Part shown: piece after piece, positions 39,633-48,730 of the stretch
Position numbering within the stretch: position 1 is the stretch's first letter
Layout: the number at the start of each line of letters is the position of its first letter
Source of the DNA: Perlucidibaca sp.
GTDB lineage: Bacteria; Pseudomonadota; Gammaproteobacteria; Pseudomonadales; Moraxellaceae
Direction: 5' to 3'
Assembly: GCA_023265995.1 (NCBI GenBank)
Contig: JAHFSA010000005.1
Coordinates: forward strand, 176,403 to 240,402
DNA: 64,000 nucleotides
Program-made: the position numbers and the translations under genes
The notes under the pieces: generated by a model
The model's database searches: none
Seen by the model: the letters and a program-made list of their open reading frames with translations, nothing else
Told to the model about the DNA's origin: nothing

Positions 39633-40243
39633 TTCTCCGGATGCCATGACATGGCACCGAGCATGATCAGGCGCAGCTGCTTGGCGGTGCGGCTGATCAG
39701 TTCCGACTCGTCTTCCTCGTAGGGCTGGGCCAGCAGGTCCAGGGCGAGATGGATCACCGTGTTCACCACCAGATCGGCCAGCATCTCCAGGTCTTCGCCG
39801 GGAAAGCGGTGATAGGCCGGCCACTTGCTCAGGTCTTCGGCCAGTTCGCTGACGAAGCGGCGGATTTCGGCATGGATGACATGGCGAAGCTTGGGTGGTC
39901 CGCCGGCGCGTTCGCGCGCGAGGAACTCGAAATAGAGCGGCTGTTCGCGAATGAAGGCAACCAGGGCCTTGACCGACTCCAGCACGGCCGCGCCACCCTG
40001 GGCGCGAAGGCGCACTTCGCGCATGGTGCGACGCAGGTTCAGGCAGGCCTCGGTGGCCAGATCCAGACCCAGCGCTTCCATGTCCGGGAAGTGGCGATAG
40101 AAGCCGGTGGGCACCAGTCCGGCCTGACGCGATACTTCGCGCAGGCTGAGTCCGGAAAAGCCGCCACCCTCATGCATCAGCGTCAGGGCGGCTTCGATCA
40201 GCGCCTGTCGTGTCTGCAGCTTTTTCTCTTCGCGTAATGCCAT
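39620..40243 (-). CDS. TetR-family regulator, FabR/DesT-like
   Basis: The 207-residue protein has an N-terminal helix-turn-helix (TRQALIEAALTLM, LSLREVSRQAGLVPTGFYRHFPD) and an all-helical ligand domain. The N-terminal half resembles FabR and DesT, which sense acyl-CoA or acyl-ACP saturation and control unsaturated fatty acid synthesis. The FYRHF motif and SLREVSRQAG are shared with FabR. The ligand and targets are not proven. Its upstream region contains a dense array of GAACA/TGTTC half-sites suggesting autoregulation. Confidence 0.82.
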   Translation of the reverse strand: MALREEKKLQTRQALIEAALTLMHEGGGFSGLSLREVSRQAGLVPTGFYRHFPDMEALGLDLATEACLNLRRTMREVRLRAQGGAAVLESVKALVAFIREQPLYFEFLARERAGGPPKLRHVIHAEIRRFVSELAEDLSKWPAYHRFPGEDLEMLADLVVNTVIHLALDLLAQPYEEDESELISRTAKQLRLIMLGAMSWHPEKGAI

Positions 40244-40291
40244 GTACTGCTACCTGGTTGCGGATGGCGTATTCTAGCATTAGAGCACGAC

Positions 40292-40415
40292 TGTTCACGA
40301 ATAGTGCCGACGGATGGTGGATATCCTCCGCAGGCCGCGCAGCAAGTGATTCCGTGTTCGGTGAACAAATGTGTTCATTTTGCGGATTTCACTGCATATT
40401 ATGGAACATATGTTC
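40292..40415. promoter_or_regulatory. Cluster of GAACA/TGTTC operator-like half-sites
   Basis: The 288-base gap between the TetR gene and a small plus-strand gene contains TGTTC at 40292, 40355, 40372 and 40411 and GAACA at 40363 and 40404. They form TGTTC-N3-GAACA (40355-40367), TGAACA-N4-TGTTCA (40362-40377, overlapping) and a perfect 12-bp palindrome GAACATATGTTC (40404-40415). Dyad half-sites of this size are typical of TetR-type operators, so these are probable sites for the adjacent regulator. Confidence 0.6.
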
Positions 40416-40531
40416 ACCAATATGCCGGACTGCCACTGGTCAGCCGGATGCATGACTGCCTGGCAACAGCGCTATAGTGCCGTCATCAGGCCCGCGGGCA
40501 CGGCCCGCCAACCCGCTAAGGAGAATGTGAA

Positions 40532-40834
40532 ATGTCATTTCTGACCCGTATCGAAGCTCTCAAGGATCTGGTGCAGGAAGCCGTAGACAAGGGCGCCACC
40601 ACGGTCGAGCAGATTCACCAGGCCATCGCCGCCATGCCGCTGGATGCGCTGGAAAAGCGAGGCCTGCTCGATGACAAGGCGACCGCGCTCAAGGAAGCCC
40701 ACGCCAATACCGTCGGTTCGGTCTACGAGGCCATCCGCAAGGTCAACAAGGAAATCGGCGATCTGGCTTCCGGCCTGATCGAGTCGCTGGAAGATCAGAT
40801 CGAAGCGCAGAAGAACATCAGCAAGAAGCCCTGA
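40532..40834 (+). CDS. Small helical protein of unknown function
   Basis: The 100-residue acidic/basic-alternating protein has no signal peptide, no cysteine and no membrane segment. It is predicted almost all helical, e.g. [27 protein letters not shown] and [33 protein letters not shown]. The AAGGAGAATG ribosome-binding site is strong, so it is very likely expressed. I do not recognise the family. It is divergent from the TetR regulator and shares its operator-rich promoter region, so it could be a target. Confidence 0.75.
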   Translation: MSFLTRIEALKDLVQEAVDKGATTVEQIHQAIAAMPLDALEKRGLLDDKATALKEAHANTVGSVYEAIRKVNKEIGDLASGLIESLEDQIEAQKNISKKP

Positions 40835-40920
40835 GGCCAGACTGCACCGGGGCGGACTATCCCCCCGGGCGGCGGCGGCTGGTACACTTGCGCGATCCAG
40901 ATCCACGCCCGGGTGCTCTC

Positions 40921-42465
40921 GTGACACGCAAACCCCATGTCCTGATCATTCTTGATGGTTTCGGCCAAAGCGAAACCTCGGAATCCAACGCCATCCTGGC
41001 CGCACACATGCCGAACTGGCAACGCCTGCTGCAGGAGTGCCCGAATGGATTGGTGTCGGGTTCGGGCGAGGACGTGGGCCTGCCCGACGGGCAGATGGGC
41101 AACTCCGAAGTCGGCCACATGAACCTGGGTGCCGGCCGCGTGGTCTATCAGGATTTCACGCGCATCACCAAGGCCATCCGTGATGGCGACTTCTTCGACA
41201 ACGAGATCATCTGCGCCACCGTCGACAAGGCTGTGGCTGCCGGTCGTGCCGTGCACATCCTCGGCCTGCTCTCGCAGGGCGGCGTGCATTCGCACGAGGA
41301 TCACCTGCACGCCATGGTTGATCTCGCCGAGCGCCGTGGCGCCACGCAGATCTATGTCCATGCCTTCCTCGATGGCCGTGACACCCCGCCACGCTCGGCC
41401 GAGCCGTCGCTGGCTGCCATGGAGGCGCATCTTGCCCGTACCGGCAAGGGCCGTGTCGCCAGCATCATCGGGCGCTACTTCGCCATGGATCGCGACAACC
41501 GCTGGGATCGCGTCGAGGCGGCCTACCGCCTGCTCACCGAAGGCGTCGGTGTGCGCACCTCGGCGACCGCGGTCGAGGCGCTGCACGCCTCCTATGCCGA
41601 GGATGTCTCGGATGAGTTCGTCAAGGCATCGGTGATTGCCGGAGCCGGCCAGGCGCCGGCACTGATCGGCGATGGCGATGCCGTGGTGTTCATGAACTTC
41701 CGTGCCGACCGCGCCCGCGAGATCACCAAGGCCTTCGTCGATGTCGACTTCAAGGGCTTCGAGCGCAAGCGGACTCCGGCGCTGGCCGGCTATGTCATGC
41801 TCACCGAGTACTCGGCCAGCATCAAGGCGCCGGTGGCCTATCGTCCGGCGTCGCTGCACAACTCGCTGGGCGAGTATCTGTCCGGCCTCGGCAAGACCCA
41901 GCTGCGCATCGCCGAGACCGAGAAATACGCCCATGTCACCTTCTTCTTCAGCGGTGGTCGTGAAGACCCGTATGCCGGTGAGGAGCGCATCCTGGTGCCG
42001 TCGCCGCAGGTCGCCACCTATGACCTGCAGCCGGAAATGAGCGCAGACGAAGTCACCGACAAGCTGGTCGCGGCCATCGAGTCCGGCAAGTTCGACGCGC
42101 TCATCTGCAACTACGCCAACGGCGACATGGTCGGTCACACCGGCGTCTTCGCGGCGGCGGTCAAGGCCTGCGAAACCCTGGACCGCTGTGTCGGTCGTCT
42201 GGCGGCTGCCGTGCGCAGGATGGGCGGTGAAATGCTCATCACCGCCGACCATGGCAATGTCGAACAGATGCAGGATCCGGAAAGCGGTCAGGCTCATACT
42301 GCCCACACCTGCGAGCTGGTGCCCTTTGTCTACCTGGGCACCCGTACGGGCGTTCGTATTGCCGAAGGCGGCGTGCTCTCCGACGTGGCTCCCACTCTGC
42401 TGGATCTCATGGGCATAGACAGGCCGCCGGAAATGACCGGTCGCCCTCTTGTCGTCCCGGCTTGA
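40921..42465 (+). CDS. gpmI: 2,3-bisphosphoglycerate-independent phosphoglycerate mutase
   Basis: GpmI interconverts 3- and 2-phosphoglycerate in glycolysis, using two Mn2+ ions. The 514-residue protein begins with GTG and reads [15 protein letters not shown]. It has the catalytic serine in [15 protein letters not shown] and the metal-binding [10 protein letters not shown] and [11 protein letters not shown] segments. The phosphatase-like domain is split by the phosphotransferase domain, as in the family. An ATG-initiated version would have to start upstream in a non-homologous frame. It is followed 16 bases later by envC. Confidence 0.96.
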   Translation: MTRKPHVLIILDGFGQSETSESNAILAAHMPNWQRLLQECPNGLVSGSGEDVGLPDGQMGNSEVGHMNLGAGRVVYQDFTRITKAIRDGDFFDNEIICATVDKAVAAGRAVHILGLLSQGGVHSHEDHLHAMVDLAERRGATQIYVHAFLDGRDTPPRSAEPSLAAMEAHLARTGKGRVASIIGRYFAMDRDNRWDRVEAAYRLLTEGVGVRTSATAVEALHASYAEDVSDEFVKASVIAGAGQAPALIGDGDAVVFMNFRADRAREITKAFVDVDFKGFERKRTPALAGYVMLTEYSASIKAPVAYRPASLHNSLGEYLSGLGKTQLRIAETEKYAHVTFFFSGGREDPYAGEERILVPSPQVATYDLQPEMSADEVTDKLVAAIESGKFDALICNYANGDMVGHTGVFAAAVKACETLDRCVGRLAAAVRRMGGEMLITADHGNVEQMQDPESGQAHTAHTCELVPFVYLGTRTGVRIAEGGVLSDVAPTLLDLMGIDRPPEMTGRPLVVPA

Positions 42466-42481
42466 TAAAAGGATTTTCGTG

Positions 42482-43747
42482 ATGCGGCCCACGCTCGCCG
42501 TCATGCTGTTGCCCGTGCTGGCTGCTCTCGCCTTCAGTGCTCCGACCTTCGCCGAAACCAGCAGTGGTCTGCGCGACCAGGCGCGGTCGGCCAAGTCCGA
42601 CCTGGCTTCGGTGCAGAGCCAGATCAAGACCGCGCAGAAAAAGCTGCGCCTGACCCAGGCCGAGCGCAACAAGCAGCAGAAGGCGCTGGAAGAAGCCGAG
42701 CGCCAGATTCGTCAGCTGCAGACCTCGCTCGCCGGCACGCTGCGTGAAACCGCGCAGCGCGAGACCCGCATCGGTGAGCTCAAGGCGCGTCAGCGCGTGC
42801 TCGCGGCCGACAAGCGCGAGCAGCTCGGCGGCCTGCGTGGTGACATCCAGCAGGCCTACAAGGCCGGTCACGACGACTACTTCAAGCTCCTGCTCAACCA
42901 GGAGAATCCGGCCCTGCTGGCGCGTCAGCTGCGCTACTACGGTTATGTGCAGAAGGCGCGCAGCGACAAGATCGGTGTGCTCGACGTCACGTTGAACGAG
43001 CTGGCCGGTCTCGAACGCGAAGAGGCCGAGCAGGTTGCCGCGCTGGAGAAGCTGCAGGTGCGTCTGGCTGACGAGCAGAACCAGCTGAAGCAGGCGCAGG
43101 ACAAGCGTGCGGCAGCCCTGTTGGTGCTCAACAGCGAAATCAAGGAGCAGGACAAGAACCTGAAGTCGCTGAAGCAGGACCAGGCTGCCCTGCAGTCGCT
43201 CATGCGTCGCCTCGAACGGGCCGCGCGCGAGCAGGACAGACAGGACCAGGAACGCCGTCGGCGCGAGGAGCGCCTGGCCCGCGAGGCCGGCAAGGCCACG
43301 GTGAAGCCGAGCGCGCCGCCCAGGGAGGCGCCGGCCTGGAGCCAGGAGCCGGACTATTCCACGCCTTATCGCGGCAATTGTGCCCTGCCGGCCTCCGGCG
43401 GCATCCGTGCCCAGTTCGGCGCCGCGCGTGGCGGTGGTCTGCGCTGGAACGGCATCGTCATTGCCGCTGCCGGCGGCACTGCGGTGAAGGCGGTGAAGGC
43501 CGGCAAGGTGCTCTATGCCGACTTCCTGCGCGGCTACGGCAAGCTGGTCATCATCGACCATGGCAGCGGCTTCATGTCGCTCTATGGCTACAACCAGAGC
43601 CTGCAGGTCAGCACGGGCCAGTCGGTCAGCGCCGGCACCACGATTGCCAATGTCGGTTCCGGCGGTGGCGAGTCCGAGTCCGGCCTGTACTTCGAAACGC
43701 GCCTGCGCGGCCGTCCGAGTCAGCCGGGCAACTGGTGCAATTATTGA
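42482..43747 (+). CDS. envC: Murein hydrolase activator EnvC
   Basis: EnvC is a periplasmic activator of amidases AmiA and AmiB at the septum. The 421-residue precursor has a signal peptide (ending SAPTFA), a long coiled coil (residues about 25-270, rich in Gln, Lys, Glu and Arg) and a C-terminal LytM/M23 domain. In that domain the zinc ligands are lost: the usual H-x3-D is replaced in RWNGIVIAA and the HxH motif is LYGYNQ. It is therefore a non-catalytic regulator, as in E. coli EnvC. It lies downstream of gpmI, as in Pseudomonas. Confidence 0.93.
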   Translation: MRPTLAVMLLPVLAALAFSAPTFAETSSGLRDQARSAKSDLASVQSQIKTAQKKLRLTQAERNKQQKALEEAERQIRQLQTSLAGTLRETAQRETRIGELKARQRVLAADKREQLGGLRGDIQQAYKAGHDDYFKLLLNQENPALLARQLRYYGYVQKARSDKIGVLDVTLNELAGLEREEAEQVAALEKLQVRLADEQNQLKQAQDKRAAALLVLNSEIKEQDKNLKSLKQDQAALQSLMRRLERAAREQDRQDQERRRREERLAREAGKATVKPSAPPREAPAWSQEPDYSTPYRGNCALPASGGIRAQFGAARGGGLRWNGIVIAAAGGTAVKAVKAGKVLYADFLRGYGKLVIIDHGSGFMSLYGYNQSLQVSTGQSVSAGTTIANVGSGGGESESGLYFETRLRGRPSQPGNWCNY

Positions 43748-43770
43748 TTTGATGCGGGCTGCGTGATGGC

Positions 43771-43796
43771 CACTGCCGGTCAGCACTCCGGCAGTG
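43771..43796. terminator. Hairpin after envC
   Basis: A 9-bp stem CACTGCCGG/CCGGCAGTG with an 8-base loop lies 24 bases after the envC stop. There is no U-run, so it may stabilise the mRNA end or be a weak terminator. Confidence 0.4.
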
Positions 43797-43868
43797 ACCG
43801 AGCTTTGAAGCCCCGGCCTGCGCTAGTGCCCGGCCTCCGTGCGGAACTGGGCACAGAGACAGACGTTT

Positions 43869-43892
43869 CAGCAGCTCCAGCTATCGAGCCAC
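43869..43892 (+). repeat. 24-bp intergenic repeat, copy 1
   Basis: Starts CAGCAGCTCC and ends ATCGAGCCAC. An identical copy in the opposite orientation lies at 62223-62246. It is in the gap between envC and hisF and no coding frame covers it. Its inner part AGCTCCAGCT can pair with itself. Confidence 0.75.
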
Positions 43893-43933
43893 CACGCCGT
43901 CACGCCACGCCCGCTAAATAACCCGAGCTCTTT

Positions 43934-44707
43934 TCAGAGTCGCATCGTGATGCCGCGCTCGGCCAGATACTGCTTGGCCTGCGGGATGGTGTACTCGCCG
44001 AAATGGAAGATGCTCGCGGCCAGCACGGCATCGGCGCCGCCTTCGAGAATGCCGTCGGCCAGGTGCTGCAGGTTGCCGACGCCACCGGAGGCGATCACCG
44101 GCACGTTCACCGCATCGGTAATGGCGCGCACCAGCGGCAGGTCGTAGCCGGCCTTGGTGCCATCGGCATCCATGCTGGTCAGCAGGATTTCGCCGGCGCC
44201 GTATTCGGCCATGCGAATGGCCCAGGCGACCGCGTCGATGCCGGTGCGGTTGCGGCCGCCGTGGGTGAAGATTTCCCAGCGACCCGACTCGCCCGGCAGG
44301 GATACGCGCTTGGCGTCGATGGCGGCGACGATGCACTGGGCGCCGAAGCGCTGCGAGGCTTCGGCGACGAATTCCGGACGCTTCACCGCCGCCGAGTTGA
44401 TGCTGACCTTGTCGGCGCCGGCATTGAGCATGCGGCGGATGTCGGCGATCTCGCGGATGCCGCCGCCGACGGTGAGCGGCACGAAGACCTGCGAGGCCAT
44501 GCGCTCGACCGTGCGCACCATGGTGTCGCGGCCTTCGACGCTGGCGGTGATGTCGAGGAAGGTGATCTCGTCGGCACCCTGTTCGTCATAGCGGCGCGCG
44601 ACTTCGACCGGATCGCCGGCATCGCGGATGTCGAGGAACTTGACGCCCTTGACCACGCGGCCTTGGTCGACATCGAGGCAGGGGATGATGCGCTTGGCGA
44701 GACTCAT
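43934..44707 (-). CDS. hisF: Imidazole glycerol phosphate synthase subunit HisF
   Basis: HisF is the cyclase subunit that makes imidazole glycerol phosphate and AICAR in histidine synthesis. The 257-residue TIM barrel begins [21 protein letters not shown] (catalytic Asp11). It has [28 protein letters not shown] and [12 protein letters not shown] (second catalytic Asp). It is transcribed leftward. It is separated from hisA-hisH-hisB (49-51 kb) by five plus-strand genes and one minus-strand gene; in Pseudomonas these are adjacent. Confidence 0.97.
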   Translation of the reverse strand: MSLAKRIIPCLDVDQGRVVKGVKFLDIRDAGDPVEVARRYDEQGADEITFLDITASVEGRDTMVRTVERMASQVFVPLTVGGGIREIADIRRMLNAGADKVSINSAAVKRPEFVAEASQRFGAQCIVAAIDAKRVSLPGESGRWEIFTHGGRNRTGIDAVAWAIRMAEYGAGEILLTSMDADGTKAGYDLPLVRAITDAVNVPVIASGGVGNLQHLADGILEGGADAVLAASIFHFGEYTIPQAKQYLAERGITMRL

Positions 44708-44832
44708 GTAAGGGATACCGTCGTTATGCAGGCGGCAATTTTAGCATGGGTGCTGGCGGGTCGCCTGCCCGACTATAATGCGCGCAGCCATCCCTGCTTC
44801 CGTAGCAGTCCCGCAGACAGCGAGCGCCGTTC

Positions 44833-46041
44833 TTGACCACTTCCCTGACCCACTTCGATGTCATCATCATCGGCGGCGGCGCCTCCGGCCTCATGTGCGC
44901 CATGACCGCCGGGCAGCGTGGCCGGCGCGTGCTGGTGGTCGACAGCAGCAACAAGATCGGCAAGAAGATCCTCATGTCCGGCGGTGGCCGCTGCAACTTC
45001 ACCAACCTCTTCGTCGAGCCGGAAAACTTTCTCTCGACCAATCCGCACTTCTGCATCTCCGCGCTCAATCGCTATACCCAGTGGGACTTCATCGCACTGG
45101 TGGAGAAGCACCGCATTCCCTATCACGAGCGCAAGCACGGCCAGCTCTTCTGCAACGATTCGGCCAAGGACATCCTGGCCATGCTGGTGGCTGAATGCGA
45201 GAAGGCGGGTGTGGTCATTCGCACTCATTGCGAGATCAGCGCGATCACGGCACAGGATGGCGACACGGCACACTTCAGGCTCAAGACCGCCAAGGGCGAG
45301 CTGACGGCGGAGTCGCTGGTGGTGGCCTGCGGCGGCCTGTCGATTCCGACCCTGGGTGCCAGCGGCTTCGGTTACGAGGTCGCGCGCCAGTTCGGCCACA
45401 GCGTGCTGCCGACACGCGCCGGTCTGGTGCCCTTCACCTTCAGCGATGGCTTCAAGACCGTCACCGAGCGCCTGTCCGGGCTGGCGGTGGAGTCGACGCT
45501 GAGCGTGCCCGATGCCGCCTTCAGCGAGAACCTGCTGTTCACCCATCGCGGCCTGAGCGGGCCGGCGGTACTGCAGCTGTCGAACTACTGGCGCCTGGGC
45601 GAGAGCTTCGCCATCGACCTGTTTCCGGGTGAAGACCTGGAGGGCTGGTTCAAGGACCGCAAGAAGGCTCACCCGAGGGCGTTGCTGCGCACGCTGCTGG
45701 CCGACCGCCTGGCCAAGGGCCTGGTGCTGGAACTGCAGGTCATGCTCTGGCCGGCCTGGGCCGAGACCGCCATCACCGACATCCCGGATGCCGCGCTGGC
45801 GGCGCTGGCCGGCGAGCTGCAGGCGTGGACGCTGAAGCCGTCGGGCACCGAGGGCTATCGCACCGCCGAGGTCACGCTCGGCGGGGTCGATACCCGCGAG
45901 CTGTCATCGCGTACCATGGAGAGCAAGCTGCAGCCCGGCCTGTACTTCATCGGCGAGGTCATGGATGTCACCGGCTGGCTGGGCGGTTTCAATTTCCAGT
46001 GGGCCTGGTCGTCCGGCAATGCCGCCGGCCAGTTTGTCTGA
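44833..46041 (+). CDS. HI0933/YhiN-family flavoprotein
   Basis: The 402-residue FAD protein has an N-terminal dinucleotide fold VIIIGGGASGLMCA, the hallmark GKKILMSGGGRCNFTN and a C-terminal EVMDVTGWLGGFNFQWAWSSG. These define the HI0933 (YhiN/BaiN-like) family of NAD(P)/FAD oxidoreductases of uncertain substrate. The start appears to be TTG 44833 (MTTSLTHFDVI); no ATG is closer to the family N-terminus. It is on the strand opposite to hisF and begins a plus-strand block that also holds a VF530 protein. Confidence 0.88.
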   Translation: MTTSLTHFDVIIIGGGASGLMCAMTAGQRGRRVLVVDSSNKIGKKILMSGGGRCNFTNLFVEPENFLSTNPHFCISALNRYTQWDFIALVEKHRIPYHERKHGQLFCNDSAKDILAMLVAECEKAGVVIRTHCEISAITAQDGDTAHFRLKTAKGELTAESLVVACGGLSIPTLGASGFGYEVARQFGHSVLPTRAGLVPFTFSDGFKTVTERLSGLAVESTLSVPDAAFSENLLFTHRGLSGPAVLQLSNYWRLGESFAIDLFPGEDLEGWFKDRKKAHPRALLRTLLADRLAKGLVLELQVMLWPAWAETAITDIPDAALAALAGELQAWTLKPSGTEGYRTAEVTLGGVDTRELSSRTMESKLQPGLYFIGEVMDVTGWLGGFNFQWAWSSGNAAGQFV

Positions 46042-46070
46042 ACCCTGGGCCACGACCGGAGACCATGCGC

Positions 46071-46286
46071 ATGACCGAACCACGCCAAGCCGATCCGTTG
46101 CACGGCGTCACTCTCGAGATGATCCTCAATCATCTCGTCAGTCGTTACGGCTGGAGCGAGCTCGGCCATGTCATCGATATCCGCTGCTTCAATGACAACC
46201 CGAGCATCAAGTCCAGCCTGACCTTTCTGCGTCGCACGCCGTGGGCGCGGCAGAAAGTGGAAGAGCTTTACCTGCGCAGCCTCTAA
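46071..46286 (+). CDS. VF530/DUF2132 family DNA-binding-like protein
   Basis: The 71-residue protein reads ADPLHGVTLEMILNHLVSRYGW, then ELGHVIDIRCFNDNPSIKSSLTFLRRTPWARQKVEELYL. It matches the VF530 (DUF2132) family, whose structure suggested double-stranded DNA binding; its biological role is unknown. GGAG lies 9 bases before ATG 46071; ATG 46065 is also in frame but too close to it. It lies between two flavoprotein genes. Confidence 0.9.
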   Translation: MTEPRQADPLHGVTLEMILNHLVSRYGWSELGHVIDIRCFNDNPSIKSSLTFLRRTPWARQKVEELYLRSL

Positions 46287-46358
46287 AATGCGCCATTCAC
46301 GCAGGGGCATGCAGGAATGCCGTGCCGCCCTGCCTGCCGATCACCCTGGAACACTGCC

Positions 46359-47984
46359 ATGCTGCGACTGACCGACCTCAAGCTGCCCCTGGAACACGGC
46401 GATGACGCCCTGCGCGCGGCCCTCATCGCCCGCCTCGGCATCCGTGCCGATGATCTGGTCGGCTACACCGTGTTCAAGCGCAGCTACGATGCCCGCAAGC
46501 GCGGCCACATCGTCCTGATCTACAGCCTCGACATTGAACTGCGTGACGAGGCCGGCGTGCTGCAGCGTCTGGCCGGCGATGCCCAGGTCGGCCCGTCACC
46601 GGATACCCGCTACAAGTTCGTCACCCAGGTGCCTGCCACCGGCGCGCCGGGCAGCGATTTCCTGCGCCCGCTGGTGATCGGCTTCGGTCCCTGCGGCCTC
46701 TTCGTGGCGCTGGTGCTGGCGCAGATGGGCTTCCGCCCCATCGTGCTTGAACGCGGCAAGGCCGTGCGCGAACGCACCCAGGACACCTGGGGCCTGTGGC
46801 GCAAGCGCGACCTCAATCCGGAGTCGAACGTGCAGTTCGGCGAGGGCGGTGCCGGCACCTTCTCCGACGGCAAGCTCTACAGCCAGATCAAGGATCCGCA
46901 GCATCACGGCCGCAAGGTGCTGACCGAGTTCGTCAAGGCCGGCGCGCCGGCCGAGATCCTCTATGTCAGCAAGCCGCACATCGGCACCTTCAAGCTGGTG
47001 ACGATGATCGAGCAGATGCGTCAGAACATCATCGACCTTGGCGGCGAGATCCGCTTCAGCGAACGCGTCGAGGACCTGCACATCGAGAACGGCCAGGTGC
47101 GTGGCGTGACGCTGGCCAGCGGCGAGCAGATCCGCAGCGACCATGTCGTGCTGGCGGTCGGCCACAGCGCCCGCGACACCTTCCAGATGATCCATGACCG
47201 CGGTGTCTACGTGGAGGCCAAGCCCTTCTCCATCGGCTTCCGCGCCGAGCATCCGCAGTCGCTGATCGACACCTGCCGCTTCGGCCCGCAGGCAGGCCAT
47301 CCCATCCTTGGCGCCGCCGACTACAAGCTGGTGCATCACGCCAGGAACGGACGCTCGGTCTACAGCTTCTGCATGTGCCCGGGCGGTACCGTGGTGGCAG
47401 CGACCTCGGAGCCGGGGCGCGTGGTCACCAACGGCATGAGCCAGTACTCGCGCAACGAGCGCAACGCCAACAGCGCCATCGTGGTCGGCATCACGCCGGA
47501 AGACTATCCGGGCGGCCCTCTCGCCGGCATCGACCTGCAGCGCCAGCTCGAATCGCATGCCTATGTGCTCGGTGGCAGCAACTACGATGCGCCGGGGCAG
47601 CTGGTGGGGGATTTCATCATGCAGCGGCCATCGTCCGAATTCGGCAGCGTGCAGCCGTCGTACAAGCCGGGTGTGAAGCTGGGTGAGCTGGATTCGAGCC
47701 TGCCGGGATACGCGATCGCCGCCATCCGCGAGGCGCTGCCGGCCTTCGACCGGCAGATCCGTGGTTATGCCATGCAGGATGCCGTGTTGACCGGCGTCGA
47801 GACGCGAACCTCATCGCCGATCCGCATCAAGCGCGGCGATGACTATCAGAGCATCAACACCAAGGGTCTGTACCCGGCGGGTGAAGGCGCGGGCTATGCC
47901 GGCGGCATCCTCTCGGCGGGTGTCGATGGCATCAAGGTCGCGGAAGCCGTGGCGCTCAGCCTGATGGCGGTGAAGAAGGGCTAA
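46359..47984 (+). CDS. Uncharacterised FAD-dependent dehydrogenase (COG2509 type)
   Basis: The 541-residue protein has an N-terminal domain of about 90 residues (AARLGIRADDLVGYTVFKRS-like), followed by an FAD-binding domain with VIGFGPCGLFVALVLAQMG, NPESNVQFGEGGAGTFSDGKLYSQI and a C-terminal GLYPAGEGAGYAGGI. This is the widespread COG2509 family of predicted dehydrogenases with unknown substrate. There are no membrane segments. It follows the VF530 gene by 72 bases and may be cotranscribed. Confidence 0.9.
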   Translation: MLRLTDLKLPLEHGDDALRAALIARLGIRADDLVGYTVFKRSYDARKRGHIVLIYSLDIELRDEAGVLQRLAGDAQVGPSPDTRYKFVTQVPATGAPGSDFLRPLVIGFGPCGLFVALVLAQMGFRPIVLERGKAVRERTQDTWGLWRKRDLNPESNVQFGEGGAGTFSDGKLYSQIKDPQHHGRKVLTEFVKAGAPAEILYVSKPHIGTFKLVTMIEQMRQNIIDLGGEIRFSERVEDLHIENGQVRGVTLASGEQIRSDHVVLAVGHSARDTFQMIHDRGVYVEAKPFSIGFRAEHPQSLIDTCRFGPQAGHPILGAADYKLVHHARNGRSVYSFCMCPGGTVVAATSEPGRVVTNGMSQYSRNERNANSAIVVGITPEDYPGGPLAGIDLQRQLESHAYVLGGSNYDAPGQLVGDFIMQRPSSEFGSVQPSYKPGVKLGELDSSLPGYAIAAIREALPAFDRQIRGYAMQDAVLTGVETRTSSPIRIKRGDDYQSINTKGLYPAGEGAGYAGGILSAGVDGIKVAEAVALSLMAVKKG

Positions 47985-48046
47985 GCCTTCTGGTGGCGTC
48001 AGCTTGCATGTCGCATGGCGAAATCGGCAGTCCGTTGCTAGCATTT

Positions 48047-48061
48047 CTCCCATAATGGGAG
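48047..48061. promoter_or_regulatory. Candidate HigA operator upstream of higBA
   Basis: A perfect 15-base dyad CTCCCAT-A-ATGGGAG lies 10 bases before the higB ATG and overlaps a CATAAT-type -10 element. Toxin-antitoxin operons of this type are autorepressed by HigA at such dyads. Confidence 0.6.
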
Positions 48062-48070
48062 TAAAAATGC

Positions 48071-48367
48071 ATGCGTGTGATCGCCAAAGGGACTTTGAAG
48101 CGATTTTGGGAGAGTGGTCATGCCGACGCGGCGCGACCCTTGATCGAATGGCATGCCCTCATGAGCAGGGCCGCCTGGCCCAATCCGCAGGCGCTCAAGG
48201 CCGAAATACGCACGGCCAGCATCCTCAAGGGGCGGCGTGCGGTCTTCAATGTTGGCGGCAACAAGTACCGGGTGATTGTGGATATCGACTATCTGCGTCA
48301 GGCCGCCTGGGTGAAGTTTGTCGGAACCCATGCGCAGTACGACCAGATAGATGCGGAGACCGTGTGA
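48071..48367 (+). CDS. higB: HigB-family toxin (RelE-like mRNA interferase)
   Basis: The 98-residue protein reads MRVIAKGTLKRFWESGHADA with the typical HigB_toxin core SILKGRRAVFNVGGNKYRVIV and KFVGTHAQYDQIDA near the C-terminus. These define the HigB family; the toxins cleave mRNA in ribosomes. Its stop overlaps the antitoxin start by one base (TGATG). Toxin precedes antitoxin, the order of higBA. Essential catalytic residues were not tested. Confidence 0.92.
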   Translation: MRVIAKGTLKRFWESGHADAARPLIEWHALMSRAAWPNPQALKAEIRTASILKGRRAVFNVGGNKYRVIVDIDYLRQAAWVKFVGTHAQYDQIDAETV

Positions 48368-48726
48368 TGAACATCCAGCCGATTCGTAGCGATGAAGATC
48401 TGCAGCGTGCCTTGGCGCGCCTGGAACAGCTCTGGGCGACGCCACCCGGCACGCCGGAAGCGGACGAGCTGGAGGTGCTGACCATCCTGATCGAGCGCTA
48501 TGAGGACCTGAGCCATGCCATCCCGGCATCCGACCCGATCGAGGCCATCAAGTTCCGCATGGAGCAGCAAGGGCTGACGCCTAGGGATCTGGAGGAGTTC
48601 ATCGGCCCCAGCGGGCGTGTCTCGGAGGTCTTGTCGGGCAAGCGGGGCTTGAGCCTCCGGATGATCAAGCGACTGCACGAGGGTTTGAAGATTCCCTATG
48701 AGAGCCTGATGTCAGCAGTGGCCTGA
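48367..48726 (+). CDS. higA: HigA-family antitoxin
   Basis: The 119-residue protein has an N-terminal acidic region and a C-terminal Xre/HigA helix-turn-helix (AIKFRMEQQGLTPRDLEEFIGPSGRVSEVL, SLRMIKRLHEGLKIPYESLM). It would neutralise HigB and repress the operon. It lies directly after higB and ends 4 bases before the stop of the convergent YkgJ-like gene. Confidence 0.9.
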   Translation: MNIQPIRSDEDLQRALARLEQLWATPPGTPEADELEVLTILIERYEDLSHAIPASDPIEAIKFRMEQQGLTPRDLEEFIGPSGRVSEVLSGKRGLSLRMIKRLHEGLKIPYESLMSAVA

Positions 48727-48730
48727 GGCC

